The notes: a model not told the origin generated them from the sequence alone. 64,000 nt of DNA from Adiantum capillus-veneris (GCA_014529385.2 CM043959.1:53019253-53083252); one strand, 5' to 3'; positions 51,118-64,000 are shown, counted from the first letter of the stretch. Numbers and translations: made by a program.

Positions 51118-51120
<3 letters not shown>
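50173..51120. other. AT-rich sequence with no gene recognised
   Basis: A short internal near-repeat (about 50430-50590, CCTTCTATGTTGAxxTTxACATGATTGG) is the only structure seen. Confidence 0.4.

Positions 51121-51198
<78 letters not shown>
51121..51198. repeat. (GT)n microsatellite
   Basis: GT run of 78 bp. Confidence 0.95.
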
Positions 51199-51201
<3 letters not shown>

Positions 51202-51850
51202 TGTTTGTGTAATATTATATACACACATATATGTATGTATTGTTGTATTAAGATAATACTTATACACAAAATAACATTTTGTTCAAAAAACAATTAGTTT
51301 TAAACATAGGAAGGTAGATTGCACAAAACAATTATGTATTTGACTCACTTTTGTACAATATGATCAAAATCAAATAACATTTTAATTATCAAAGACAGCA
51401 CGACCACACTGGTTTATGAGAATGATATAAGCCTTCATCTTCAAATTCGGTCTGCAACAGAACTAAACCTCTTTAAGCTAAGATAGAATTCTTGCATGCA
51501 TCCATATAAACAAAACGACATATTCGTTAGCTTTGGATACATTTTACATGTGTCAAAGGATGTAACAATTGTTAACCTTCTCCTACTTAAAGATTATTAG
51601 AATAGCTACTGCCCTAACAAATGAAAGAGTGCTTATCTATATTTTCTTATACTCTCTCTTTTTTTTGAAAATTTTTATTTTGCCTCTTGATTAGCATCAA
51701 AAGGAATTATGCCTTTTTATGGGGACGGCAATAGTTGTCTAAACAAGTATAACTAATGTTATCTAAAGAAGCTTAGAACTTCTTAATGTAAGTTCAATAC
51801 ACCGTAGAACCCAAGTAATTAACCCAATCATAAGAAGTACTCCATCCTAC
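51199..51850 (+). repeat. Diverged segmental repeat, copy 1
   Basis: Matches 55505-56040 in order: CTTATACACAAAA, TTTGTTCAAAA, GGAAGGTxGxTTGCACAAAA, TGCCTTCATCT/AGCCTTCATCT, AACCTxTTTA, and AGAATTCTTxC. Copies are in the same orientation about 4.3 kb apart and both start at a (GT)n tract. Identity looks moderate. Confidence 0.7.
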
Positions 51851-51935
51851 TCCAAAATTAGTGAGAACTGAGGTAGCAAGAGTGAGGTTAGATCAGTCAA
51901 AGTTTCTTAAGATTGTATAAGTAATCCAAGAAATG

Positions 51936-52275
51936 ATAACCAAAGCTTTGTTTTTCCAACTACACAAATCAAAATCCTACATTAGTATAGTTTCAACAAA
52001 GCTTTATGTATCCAAGACTTTAGTATAGCCATTTTACCTATAGAGTAGATAGAACCATTCAGATATGTACTATCTAGCTTATCAAGCGAAGCAACTCAAA
52101 AATAATCCATAGATGATAACCAAAGCCTTGTTAAATGACATAGACCAAAATCCTACATCAGTATAGTTTCAAAAAAGCTTTATGTAACCAAGGCTTCAGT
52201 ATAGCCATTTTACTATAGATTACATGGAACCATTTAAATATCTACTATCTACCTTATCAAGCGTAGCAACCCAAA
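51936..52275 (+). repeat. Tandem repeat of about 168 bp, two copies
   Basis: GATGATAACCAAAGCxTTGTT, then AAATCCTACATxAGTATAG and GCTTTATGTAxCCAAG, recur at about 51936 and 52105, followed in both by CTACCTTATCAAGCG-type sequence. Confidence 0.8.
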
Positions 52276-52279
52276 AATC

Positions 52280-53790
52280 TTATATCTCCCATATGGACTA
52301 TATTTCCAATTTCTATACGAGATCAACACTATCAAGCTATCAATTGTTCAATCCAAGATCCAAACACATGATTAGTCACCAATTTTTACAAAAGGAACTA
52401 AAAGTAGCAGGCAATCAGTTATTTAAACCAAAATCTAATCAAGGAACTAAACTCTCATGCTAAATCCAACGCATTAAGTGGCATCAGATGATTGCAAGAC
52501 CTCACATCATCATCAAAAGCTTAACATTCCCAAAATGTCAGTAAACCAATCAAGCAACCAGTTGACTAGAGATCCTCAATATCATATGGTGCTTTAGCAA
52601 AGTGCCAAGACCATACGACCGGTAACCAGCTAGTAAAATAATGAACATAAATAAGATCAATTTAGAACAAAAGGACAATGCACTATCATAAATAGAGATC
52701 ACTTGTATGATTCCCATCCCCAAAATCTCAAAACAATCAAAGTGCCAAGACATTCACAAGAGCAACAAATACCTCAATAAATCAATACCAATAGAAAAAA
52801 ACTTTCCAGAGCATGTTGGTGAGATCGAAGGAAAGCAAGAATTAGTAGAGGTACCCAAAGCCAGGAGAAACATTCTTACAATCAGAGGCTCAAATGTAGG
52901 TTAGATGGTTGTTATCCTAGAATATAGTAAAGAAACCAAGAGGCACATAAAAAGAAAAGGGCATCCAACCAGATGCAAGAATTCAAGCCCCAAGAAGGCA
53001 GCATACCACTTGTAAAAGAGACCGTATATAGAAAAAAGTATAGTGTTAGGTAGTAAGACGATTTCAAAGCCAAAAAATCAACTTGATGGAGAATGATTAC
53101 TCTATGCAGCTTATGTAAAGCAATAGATTCAAAAGCACAAGATTACACAAGGTAGCAAGAAGCCAAGTTGCACCAAAAAACCAAGCAAAGTGGCAATTCC
53201 ATTCATATTTCAAATGAGAAAGGACAAAATGTAGAGTTTTCTTAGCTCAAACCCTAGAGAGTTCAATAAACTCCAAAACCCTTTAGAGAAAACTGAGCCA
53301 AACCTACGGAAGATTTAAAAGGGGTCTTCAACAAGAGTGATCATATGTAATCATATTTATTAACCCCATCTGAAAATAAGCAGTGAGGCATTTCAATAGA
53401 CCTTTTCCCTAGGAATCTTCACATCTAACACCCATCATGTGTATTTCCATAGTCCCTACTAGGAAGATCAGATGGTGAAAGCTAGAGTGAAGACTCCTAA
53501 AAGGTAGAACAAACCAGTTATCACAATTACCACGTGTTATTTAAAACATCAATTTAAAAAAATACCACGTGCTGCTTAGAACATCAATAGCACTAGAGTA
53601 CTGCCAAAGAACATTTTCTTTAAAAAACAATTCAATAACCATTGACGTGAAAAGAAAATCTATGAGGAAGATGTTTCCTCAATTTTTATGTTGATCTAGG
53701 AGGATATAGATCACAGTAATTAGCACCCAGCATGCTAGCAACCACAAGAACTTCTTCTACAAGCATACCACTTCCTCTCACACTCAAATT
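52280..53790. other. AT-rich sequence with no gene recognised
   Basis: No domain or repeat beyond short words. It may be the downstream part of the minus-strand LINE relic. Confidence 0.35.
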
Positions 53791-53805
53791 CTCTATGTTA
53801 ATAGT

Positions 53806-54400
53806 TCAAAAGGCTAAGTGAGGGATAGAAAATCCCTCACCTTTAATGAGGAAATGGTTTGCAAACCAAGACACTTCCACCTCCTCAAGCAAGTAAGGCA
53901 AGACCTTAAAAGGCATCTTTTCAGTCAAGTAGGTACTTGCAAGGACAAGGAGTTCCCCTTCATAGGAAAAGACAAAGGTAGATAGTTGTAAGGCACATAA
54001 TTCTACAATAGCCCAAGCAGCTAGTATATAGAAGGAAAAAAAATCCTGCATAACCATCTTCATCCTGATCAAGGTAATCTAGCAAAAGGTAAGAATACAT
54101 TCAGCTATCTTGGTCGAAGGGAAAGAGAGATGATTCCAGACAAAGTCTCAATACATTAAAGTCATGGAAATATGAGCTTGTCAACAAAACAGAAGGAGAG
54201 GAGTAAAGCTGCAAACTAGCCATCATAGCCTTGTGGTGGTGCAATATCGACATGGCAATGAAGAGTTCGGCTTTGTGTAGAATATGAGGTCATCAGCGTA
54301 AAACAAGTAAAGGACGGATGGAATTGTCCCTTGATAGGAGGAGCTTAAGTGAATACAGAGCCCAAACAATCAGATGTAAGGGAGTGTGAAAGAAGTGGGT
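53806..54400 (-). pseudogene. Relic of a LINE reverse transcriptase
   Basis: The minus strand reads PSVLYLFYADDLIFYTKPNS. YADD at 54289-54300 is the RT catalytic motif in the context typical of LINE ORF2. Frames are broken afterwards. The 88-codon frame 54072-53806 may be part of the same relic. No endonuclease was recognised upstream. Confidence 0.55.

Positions 54401-54403
<3 letters not shown>

Positions 54404-54454
<51 letters not shown>
54404..54454. repeat. (GA)n microsatellite
   Basis: GA run of 51 bp, directly upstream of the LINE RT relic in its sense direction. Confidence 0.95.
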
Positions 54455-56040
<1,586 letters not shown>

Positions 56041-57704
56041 AACCTACTTAGCAATATGGTTCTTAGCTTGTTAATTCATTAGTAGGTTATCAAAATCCAT
56101 TCATTTTAGATGAAACTTACCAAAGATAGGGAAAGCACAATGCTAGGTAGTGCAAAAAACAAGAGGTATAGAAACCCATCTTGCCATAAAGTGAGCAAAG
56201 CGTTTAAGTCATTGTACCACTTTCAAATAAATGCCAAGTAATTCCTCTTTTTAGTACTAAGAGTTGAAGCTCCAAGCTATAATTATACTCTTGGAGTAGT
56301 GTCCACATGATCATAAAAGACTTAAAAGTAACTCTATGTTTTACCAAACAGTTCAAATTTGTCAAACTATCTACAAGCCACCACAACTTGTATGCAGATT
56401 TTCAATGTAACATGTTGTAACTTGATCCATATAATAGGACTTTCATAATTCAAACATACTTATTTTGAAGTGTAGGTATGCATGCCATTGGGAACATTTA
56501 GCAGGGATCATTTATGGTAAGCGAACAACAAGCAGAACATAGAAGGTTAATACTCAATTTGGAATTAACCAAATTCAAGGCAATGGTAGAGAAGAGCCTT
56601 CATAAATGAGAACCATATAAAAGGGACATTCCCTATGCCAACCCATTTGAGGATAATGAGTTATAGATGTAAAATTGTAGAAAAACCCACTTTAACTAAA
56701 GCCCTCTAGAAAATGGAAGCAATGACAGATGCCTCGGCCATGTTCTCAAGGCAGATGTGTCAATCCATTTGAGGACAACCATTCAGAGATGTAAAAAGTA
56801 AAAAATCTCAAAGAGCTAAAAGAGCAGCAAAAGCAAAATTGGTTTAAGTAAACCTAAGATGAAACATCAGTAAACACTACCCAAAATGGATTAAATAGTC
56901 AAAATATTAGTAGGTGCAGAGCAAGCTACCAAGATCATCCTTGAACTCTTTCAATCAATTATCACGTAAGAGCCACAAAGAAATATCAAAGCCAATAGGC
57001 TAGAGAACCCAGAAGAAAAAAATATCAATAACCAAGCTATGATGTAAATTAGTGCATCTTTAGCAATACATTAGTATAATAAAAACCAAAAAAATCATGC
57101 CAAAAAATACAAAAACAAGTGAGTGTTGACACAATAAGACTAGAGTAACAACCACATTTAAGCCCAAATGTTAATTTCCAAATCAAAGTGCCAAATTTAA
57201 TCCTAGAGGATATGATGTATACAAAAGAAAAATTCAAATTTAAGCAAAATCATGACCGAAAAGTGGAGCCAGAGTATTCCACCCACAACTAGTTAATAGC
57301 CCCAAACCCTTGTCAATAAGAAGGCAAAAGGGTGAGCAACCGTGAAATACTAATCCTTGATACCCATTGATCAATAATCTACTTTCAAATAAATTCTCCA
57401 AAAAGACTAGGGACCAAACTCCAAAATTAATGACTTGTTTAAGGTTAAAGTTCTCAAATCATACTTTAACTCTAAAAGGAGAAATCATCTCCAACAACAA
57501 ACCTAAGTGTGACAAGATGGCATCTGAACCAATCAAGATCAATGTCATTCCCCCTTTTTTTTACATCAAAAATCCAATTGTTCAAGATTTTGATAAACAT
57601 CATATAATCACAACATCCAGAGAAGGCATCACTAGGGCCAATAACAAGAGAAGTATTAAAGATCAGCATAGCCCACCATGCCAACAAATCCAGACAAAGC
57701 TATC

Positions 57705-57708
<4 letters not shown>
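56041..57708. other. AT-rich sequence with no gene recognised
   Basis: No domain recognised on either strand. The plus-strand frame 57367-57990 runs through the (CT)n and minisatellite and is not accepted as a gene. Confidence 0.4.

Positions 57709-57789
<81 letters not shown>
57709..57789. repeat. (TC)n tract at the 5' side of the LINE
   Basis: TC run of 81 bp. Confidence 0.95.
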
Positions 57790-57791
<2 letters not shown>

Positions 57792-58450
57792 CGAGGGCGA
57801 GGGCGAGCAGCTAGACGAGGGCGAGGGCGAGCAGCCTGAGGCGAGGGCGAGCAGGTTGGACGAGGGCGAGGGCGAGCAGCTGGACCAGGGCGAGGGCGAG
57901 CAGCCTGAGGCGAGCAGCTGGACCAGGGCGAGCAGACTAAGGAGGGCGAGCAGGCTGACGAGGACGAGATGTCTGAGGGGAGGAGACTGAGGTGAGGCGA
58001 GCAGGCTGAGTCAAACCCTCTTGCGTTGCCTTGCTGGACGAAGGACGAGCTCATCGAGCTCTCTCTCTACTGGACGAAGGACGAGGGCGAGCTACTGGTC
58101 GAAGGCGGGGCGAGCTATTGGACCTGGTCGAGGGCGAGCAGGTGGACCTGGTCGAGCTACTAGTCCTGTGTCAAGGGGGCGAGCAGCTTGCCAAGGGCAA
58201 GGACGAGGGCCCTAACCTCTGAAGGACGAGGGTGAGTTGTGCCAAGGGTGAGAGCTAGCTGCCTACCAAGGAAGAGGGCTAGAAGAGCCAAGGGCGACCA
58301 GACGAGACCAGTGCCAGGGCGAGGACGAGAGCAGTCAAGTCAGTCAGGACGAGGGCTAGGACTTGGTGACGAGGGCAAGGCCAACCAGGGCAGAGGCCAG
58401 ACCTCAGCTGGTGAGGGCCTTGACTCAGTGCTCGCTTTCTTCTTCTCTCT
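57790..58450 (+). repeat. GC-rich monomer-like 5' region of the LINE
   Basis: From 57790 to about 57980 the sequence is tandem units of 18-24 bp based on GAGGGCGAGGGCGAGCAGC plus YKGAS. Looser copies follow to about 58400 (GGACGAGGGCGAGC, GACCTGGTCGAG). It is rich in CpG in an AT-rich neighbourhood. Its position between the (TC)n tract and ORF1 suggests the LINE 5' UTR/promoter. Long frames through it are composition artefacts. Confidence 0.65.
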
Positions 58451-58453
58451 CGG

Positions 58454-59608
58454 ATGGACCAACCAGTCGAGGATGGTGATGCAAGTGGCTTCACCACGCC
58501 ACAAAAAATGAAAGCGACATTCAAGCGGAGGAACAGAGATAGCATACTCTCGCCAAGCTCATTGCGGGCAGGGAAAACCGTCAGAATCCAAGATGATTTA
58601 ATGATGGAGAGGGTTCAAGTGATGATTAAATTTGAGCTCAACTTTATGAGAGATGACATCAGGAAAGAGATGTACGCAAACGCAGAGAGTTATAAAAATT
58701 CTATGTATGCAGATATGAGGAAAGAATTCGATAAAGCGATGCTTGGTAAGCATGATGAGATGTATCTATTTGTGAAAGGGGAGATGCAGGCTCTAATGCG
58801 GGCAGAAGTGAATGTAATGGAATGTATTATGCAGAAAAAGTTGGATGAGGATATTGCAAGCTTTGAATCTTGGAAAACCAATGTGGAAAAGTGCATGAAG
58901 GAAAAAGATGCAGTGATTAAAGAGCTTAAAGGGGAACTTGCAGCGTGCAAAATTATGCCCAAAACGGAAGGGGGAAATCAGCCCTCGATGTTAAAGGAGC
59001 TCGAAGATATTAAGGAGCAGGTGAAAACTCTGCGCAAAGGGGAAGAACTAAACTCGAAAGAGGCTTCCTCATGGGCGGAGCGCCTTTCTAAAACACAGGA
59101 TAAAGTTGATGAAGCAGAAAAATGGATTGAAGGTGCAAAGAAAGGAAAGGCCCGAATGTCAGAAGCCGCACAGACTTCTACCATCATCAATATGACCATT
59201 GAGGAGGAACAGAAGAAGAGGACTAGAGCCCTCCATGTGCGTATTACTGGTATCAAAGACACCGAAAATGTAGAAGACGAAGTGAAGGAACTCTTGCAGC
59301 GCATGGGTATCCCGGAACCTATGCACACAGGTGCTTGGAGAGTAGGAAAGAAGGGAGTGGATGAGAAGGGAAACGTCAAAGAGAAAGCACTTATTTTGCA
59401 TTTCCCGACTTTGGAAACAAGGAAGGAATTCCTGAAGAAGAGACCAGCACTTAAGAAAACTGGAATATTTATGGGGGATGACCTTACTTTAGCACAAATA
59501 GCACATATGCAAGAGTTGATGCCAGAGATCAAGGCAACAAGGGAGAAGGGAAAAATTGCCTTTTACAGAGGAGGGAAAGTAGTGGTTTTGGAAAAATGCA
59601 CAGCATGA
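58454..59608 (+). CDS. LINE ORF1 protein, intact 384 codons
   Basis: ATG at 58454 opens an uninterrupted frame. An N-terminal part carries two stretches of amphipathic helix rich in Met, Glu and Lys (ELNFMRDDIRKEMYANAESY). A coiled coil spans roughly residues 110-240 (ELKGELAACKI, EELNSKEASSWAERLSK). The C-terminal part has the L1-type RRM-like core RALHVRITGIKDTENVEDEV, WRVGKKG, ALILHFPTLETRKEFL and GIFMGDDLTLAQ. The C-terminal end is KIAFYRGGKVVVLEK. Such proteins trimerise and coat LINE RNA as nucleic-acid chaperones. It ends 30 bp before the first ORF2 Met. Confidence 0.9.
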   Translation: MDQPVEDGDASGFTTPQKMKATFKRRNRDSILSPSSLRAGKTVRIQDDLMMERVQVMIKFELNFMRDDIRKEMYANAESYKNSMYADMRKEFDKAMLGKHDEMYLFVKGEMQALMRAEVNVMECIMQKKLDEDIASFESWKTNVEKCMKEKDAVIKELKGELAACKIMPKTEGGNQPSMLKELEDIKEQVKTLRKGEELNSKEASSWAERLSKTQDKVDEAEKWIEGAKKGKARMSEAAQTSTIINMTIEEEQKKRTRALHVRITGIKDTENVEDEVKELLQRMGIPEPMHTGAWRVGKKGVDEKGNVKEKALILHFPTLETRKEFLKKRPALKKTGIFMGDDLTLAQIAHMQELMPEIKATREKGKIAFYRGGKVVVLEKCTA

Positions 59609-59638
59609 CAGTGCGAGACATATGGGACCACACTCCGG

Positions 59639-62600
59639 ATGGCGGCATGGAATTGTAATGGATCATATAGGCTGGATGTGGGTGCCTTTGAAGATAGCTT
59701 CAGAGATAGAGACATTGTCTTTTACTCGGAGACACATCAAAAATCTGGACAGTTGATGCCAAGTGTGACTGGCTATTTATGGAAGACCGCTTGTCGGCCA
59801 GACGCTAGATCCCAGCATGGAAGTCGAGGTTCAGGAGGGGTAGCAGTCTTATTCAAGGAAGAGTTGCAGCCGCTATTACAGATTGTCCGGAGAGATGACC
59901 AGGCGAGATACATGTGGGTGAGACTGAGAGCTGAGACAGGCAGATTCTTATACATTGCTATATGTTACTTTCCCCCTAGCACATCAGTCTATACCTCACC
60001 TAGAGGGCAATCCCCTTTCTCTATACTTGATGATGACATATGGATGTTCTCTAGAGATGGAGATATCATTCTCTTGGGAGACTTTAATGCCAGGACGGCC
60101 AACTCCCAAACGGTATTTTATGATACCTCGGAGGAGATACTTAGAGAGATGGATATATCGGAGATGGGACTTGACAGACACTCACAGGATAAAGAGCACA
60201 TAGAGTATGGGAGATATCTCATGGAGATGACAACTACGCATGGTCTGGCCATACTTAATGGTCTAGAGATTTTTCCTTCGTCTGGGGGATTCACATGCTT
60301 TCCACACAGACATGGGGCCAGTACAGTGGACTATTTCATGACTTCATCGAGCTTCATCTCTCATATTCAAGATCTCAGTGTGGGCCCTAGGCCTGTTGGA
60401 GTAGCAATGGACCATGCTCTCCTGACTTTTTCAATCTCTTTCTAGTATAGTGTCTCTCAGACACCACGGAGGACTGCACACACACGGTATACTTTTACAC
60501 CAGAGACGGATTCAGTTTATGTGGAAGAGATTTACAGACGGATGGGGGCAGCCGAGCTTGTATATACAGTGGAGGAGATCACCACTTTATTGACGGAGAT
60601 CTTGCATGGGGCAGCAGGAGAGGCATACCCACACACTCAACTAGATTAGAGAAGACGTTCTGGGAACATGCCTCAGAATAGTTGGTATGATGAGGAGTGC
60701 AGAGAGATGAGAGTTCAAATTCAGAGCGAGCTTATACTTGGAGTCATTACATATAGACATTCTCGGATTGCCCTTCGGCGTTTAGTGCGATGGAAGAAGC
60801 GGGCCTTTTTAGCCTAGATGGAACGTGATTTGTATCAGCTCTTTTTGAGCCGAGATTCAGGTGAGGCCTGGCGTCTCTTCCATGAGCACTCACCTCCTCC
60901 AGTGATTACCTCTCCCAAGATTTGGGGTCAATATGCAGCATCATTATATACAGTACCTGGGAAACCACCATTACCAGACCCTCTAGAGCCATGTCCAGCC
61001 ACTAGTAACTTCTTTACCACTGAGATGGTGAAGAACGCCATTGACAGGATGAGGACTAGGAGAGCATATGATCATGATGGTTTGGTGGCAGAGCACTTGA
61101 TACATGCTAGAGATTTACTGTCAGAGGTTCTTGCACGGTTGTTTAACCGTGTCATGTGTGAGGGACTACCCGAGTCCTGGAGATTATCTACTATTGTACC
61201 TCTTTTCAAGGCAGGGGACCCCACGGTACCAGGGAACTACCGTACTATTATGATGGCACACATTGGCACGGTTGTATGCATCCATTCTTGAACAGCAACT
61301 GAGTAAATGGGCAGAAAGTGAGGGCATACGAGCAGCAGGGCAGGCTGGGTTCAGGAGGGGTTTCTCCACTTTGGACCATATTCTTACACTCAGAGCCATT
61401 ATTGAGGAGGGTCGGGCACATGGGAGACGGATGTATTGTTGCTTTGTGGACTTCCGCAAGGCATTTGACACAGTGCCGAGGGCCAGATTGATGCACAGGC
61501 TACTGAAGTTGGGAGTACCCACAGAGATCATATGGGGGATCATGGCTTTATACGGCTCAGTGACTGGCCAGGTATGCACTCCTGAGGGAATTTCTGACAT
61601 TGTTCATTCCACTATTGGAGTGAAACAGGGGTGTCCTTTGTCCCCTACACTTTTTGGTATGTATGTAGATGAGGTCTCTAACTACATTGACAGAGAGGGT
61701 GACAGAGGCGCTCAGTTGCTGGCAGGGACATGGATCCCTTTATTATTATATGCTGATGATATTGTGTTAATGTCAGAGTCGCCAGAGGGCATGCAAAGAC
61801 ATTTGGATGCATTGCACAACTTTGCAGAGGATAGTGGACTGTCTGTGAACCTTGGTAAAACCAAGGTTATGGTGTTTAACACCACACCACAGTGGGTCAA
61901 GAGATCGGCACCTACACTCGTATATGGCCAGGACACTGTGGAGTACACAGATGAATATACATATCTGGGGGTGGTATTCACGGGACCGAGGTTTACCCTG
62001 AGGAGAGCAGCAGAGACTAGACTATCCAGAGCCTATGCGGCATTAGGAGGGCTAGAGAGGATGTGTTCGCAGGTTCAGTTTCAAGAACCACGAACAAACT
62101 ATGGCTCTTTGATACTTTGGTTGCTTCAACTATGCTTTATGGGGTCCAAGTTTGGGGACCATCTGTGAATCATGACAGTTGGAGGAACATGGAGAGACCC
62201 TTGGTATTTATGATATCCCGGATGATTAGATCCAAGGCCTCTGTACCACATGCGATTATTCGAGCGGAGGTAGCCGCCCCTCCTATAGAGATTGAGGCTC
62301 TTACTAGATCAGTGTCCTTTATGCACAGTCTATGGGATACACATAGAGGCAGATATACTAGACTGGCTCTTGAGTCCTCTAGACAGTTAGCGATGCAGGG
62401 AGATGCATCATGTTGGTATGTACAGATGACCTCATGGTTTCAGAGGCATGGTTTCAGCATGGATAGATTGCCTCCCTTTCAGTATTCCTTGGATGCACCC
62501 TCCCTGCCAGTCACACGGACGGAGATCACTAGACTCGTTCGTCAGGATCTTATACAGTTGGACACCAGGAGGACATGGGTAGAGCCGATACAGGAGTTGG

Positions 62601-63232
62601 GCACGAAGATGGCTTTCTACAAAGAGCACCTTCTCCAACTTTCAGGGGATGGGTTTGTGACTCGTCCGAACTACATGGACACTCATTTATGTCATGGTCT
62701 GCGATGTGCTATTGGTCAGATTCGCACATCCTCACACCAGCTGGAGATTGAGACGGGTAGATTCAGAGGGATACCACCAGAGTCTAGGATATGTCAACTA
62801 TGCGGTAGAGAGCCAGAGACAGAGCTACACTACATATGCCACTGCACTATGTATTATGAGATACGAGGGCACTTCCATTGCTTATTCAGGGAGGGTTTTG
62901 GACCCCTAGATAGAGTCATGAGGTATCAGGACCAGAGATGCCTTGGCTTATATCTACTTGAGCTACACCAACATAGAGACAGTCTGTTGGGGAGACATGG
63001 AGTACGACAGTCATAGAGACAGATCACAGATTTCTTTGGATCGAGGGAGCCAAGAGACCAACCACCAGCACAGGGTTGTACCCGCATTCATACCAGAGGC
63101 ACCCTCATTGACAGGGCGATTGAGCTCGGGAGATCGAGACGACCACGACCAAGACACAGGAGCACACTGCATCGACGGAGACTCCAGCAGAGGATCAGAG
63201 GCATTCTATCACGACACCCAGATTGTCATTGA
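59639..63232 (+). pseudogene. LINE ORF2: endonuclease, reverse transcriptase, Cys/His knuckle
   Basis: The AP-type endonuclease (59639-60445) shows AAWNCNG, SETHQ, GSGGVAVLF, LLGDFNART, VDYFMTSS and AMDHALLTF. RT (61000-62070) shows VDFRKAFDTV, GVKQGCPLSPTLF, LLLYADDIVLM and NLGKTKVMVF. A Cys/His motif CQLCGREPETELHYICHC lies near 62800. Stops at 60444, 60647 and 60816 are all TAG, and frames shift near 61250 and 62070. The listed C-terminal frame ends in TAG at 63014-63016. The same frame then runs 71 more Arg-rich codons to TGA at 63230, starting RQITDFFGS. The protein would nick target DNA and prime reverse transcription there. Confidence 0.9.
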
Positions 63233-63395
63233 GGGCCTATTCTACATTTCACATTTCACACTTCATTTCAGTTTTCATTTTTTACTTTCAGTACTTTTTG
63301 TACTTGTACCTCAGACATTGTATTAGATTCACCACTTTGTATCTGATGGTCTCATAGGTCATTTTGGCCTTTTGAAGACGTTAATATATCATTTC

Positions 63396-63398
<3 letters not shown>

Positions 63399-63460
<62 letters not shown>
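63399..63460. repeat. (TC)n tract at the 3' end of the LINE
   Basis: TC run of 62 bp directly after the LINE 3' UTR, where a poly(A) tail would be expected in an L1. Confidence 0.95.
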
Positions 63461-63464
<4 letters not shown>

Positions 63465-64000
63465 TCCAAAGAGCATGTCACAAATAGAGCCTACTACTTC
63501 GTTTTGATAGATATAAACCAACAAGTACCAATTATAATAAAAAAAGTCATAGTTCATAGAATCAAGTATCAAACCTCTTCTAGGACATCAAAAAGCCTTC
63601 CATTTCAAGGGTGTTTTTCTTAAAATATTCAGTTATCACAGCAATAAACAATTGCCATATGAGCATTTTATACTAAAAGAAGCCATCCAAATTCAAAGAA
63701 TTACCTAGTCAATTCATTCCAAAACAAAATGAGAGCCAAGTGAGCTCGGTATCATAGTCTAATTTAGTTATGATTGAATCGTTTGAAAGCAAGGCAACAA
63801 TTACAGAGTTGGCCAGAGCTATAAGACATCGATTGGTGCAAGTCAAAGTCCAGAAACGAGTAGACATATACTCCCCCCCCGGATCTGAACGGAGGGTGCA
63901 CATAGTACATTTAGAGACATTTTCAGCCATAGCCAAAAATTTCTTGAAGCACATAAACACTTTGGACTTAGCTTTAACCGGATACACCCATGCATGCCTG
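63461..64000. other. Sequence downstream of the LINE, no gene recognised
   Basis: A 92-codon minus-strand frame (63987-63709) has no recognisable motif. In part it reads GGEYMSTRFWTLTC, faintly recalling a copia integrase segment (GGEY), but too little is present to claim it. Confidence 0.3.

Larger units (their letters stand above)
57709..63460 (+). mobile_element. LINE (non-LTR retrotransposon) lying between two (TC)n tracts
   Basis: The layout is (TC)n, a GC-rich repetitive 5' region, ORF1, a 30-bp gap, ORF2 with endonuclease, RT and a Cys/His knuckle, a short 3' UTR, then (TC)n. The order and ORF1 type are L1-like; no RNase H domain was seen. No poly(A) tail is present and (TC)n takes its place. 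Four amber codons and at least two frameshifts disable ORF2. ORF1 is intact. The flanking (TC)n tracts hide any target duplication. Confidence 0.9.

Noticed and set aside
51074..51293. Val-Cys and Thr-His repeat ORFs over (GT)n tracts (also 0.1-0.3, 26.1 and 55.4 kb)
   Set aside because: Dinucleotide-repeat artefacts.
57367..57990. A 207-codon plus-strand ORF
   Set aside because: Two thirds of it is (CT)n and GC-rich minisatellite translation; the first part has no motif.
63709..63987. A copia integrase fragment on the minus strand (GGEY-like)
   Set aside because: Only a few residues match and no flanking integrase blocks are present.

Overview
This is a repeat-dominated stretch of a plant nuclear genome. 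The evidence is an intron-bearing gene relic, Ty3/gypsy and LINE retrotransposons, plant-type cold-shock/zinc-knuckle protein remains, and many long (CT)n, (GT)n and (AT)n tracts. The style suggests a large seed-free-plant genome, most likely a fern, but nothing here fixes the species. I found no clearly intact single-copy host gene, no tRNA or rRNA gene and no CRISPR array. Almost every coding region is a mobile element or a broken relic.

Layout. 0-1.4 kb: AT-rich, no gene seen. 1.4-11.3 kb: blocks of a degenerate satellite-like repeat of about 68 bp with a strong inverted repeat in each unit. Embedded in it, on the minus strand, are two broken FCP1/NIF-type (HAD) phosphatase-like genes (3.4-5.6 kb) and a copied fragment of one of them (9.8 kb). 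11.8-14.26 kb: a minus-strand, intron-containing relic with a ParB/sulfiredoxin-like GQH motif. 14,324-35,525: one giant (21.2 kb) minus-strand Ty3/gypsy element. It has a 932-bp 3' LTR, an 874-bp truncated 5' LTR, a tRNA-Asp-like primer-binding site and a G-rich polypurine tract. In transcription order it carries leader palindromes, gag, protease, reverse transcriptase, RNase H, two integrase-type zinc modules, integrase core, a second protease-like domain, a second palindrome array, and a 3.4-kb coiled-coil ORF in the env position. It is broken by stops and frameshifts and by a 1.6-kb probable solo LTR between RT and RNase H. 35.5-38.45 kb and 40.2-40.7 kb: more of the satellite. 40.8-44.0 kb: plus-strand relic of a DUF7869-like protein. 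44.46 kb: a second PBS-like sequence. 47.3-49.1 kb: a tandem duplication with a tRNA-like SINE head, then a 5'-truncated cold-shock/zinc-knuckle retropseudogene. 49.3-50.2 kb: a LINE ORF1 relic. 50-57 kb: AT-rich sequence with two diverged segment copies and a minus-strand LINE RT scrap. 57.7-63.46 kb: a nearly complete LINE on the plus strand between two (TC)n tracts.

How the parts work together. The retroelement parts would once have formed self-contained replication units: gag/protease/RT/RNase H/integrase in the 21-kb element, and ORF1 plus endonuclease-RT in the LINE. The least conventional material is in the 21-kb element: perfect 24-bp palindromes ahead of both gag and the extra ORF, a half-copy in each LTR, a second protease after integrase, and doubled zinc modules. 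The LINE ORF2 is also unusual, because a PCNA-interacting-peptide-like motif lies at its C-terminus behind an amber codon. Premature stops across several unrelated relics are mostly TAG, as expected from CAG-to-TAG decay in methylated DNA.
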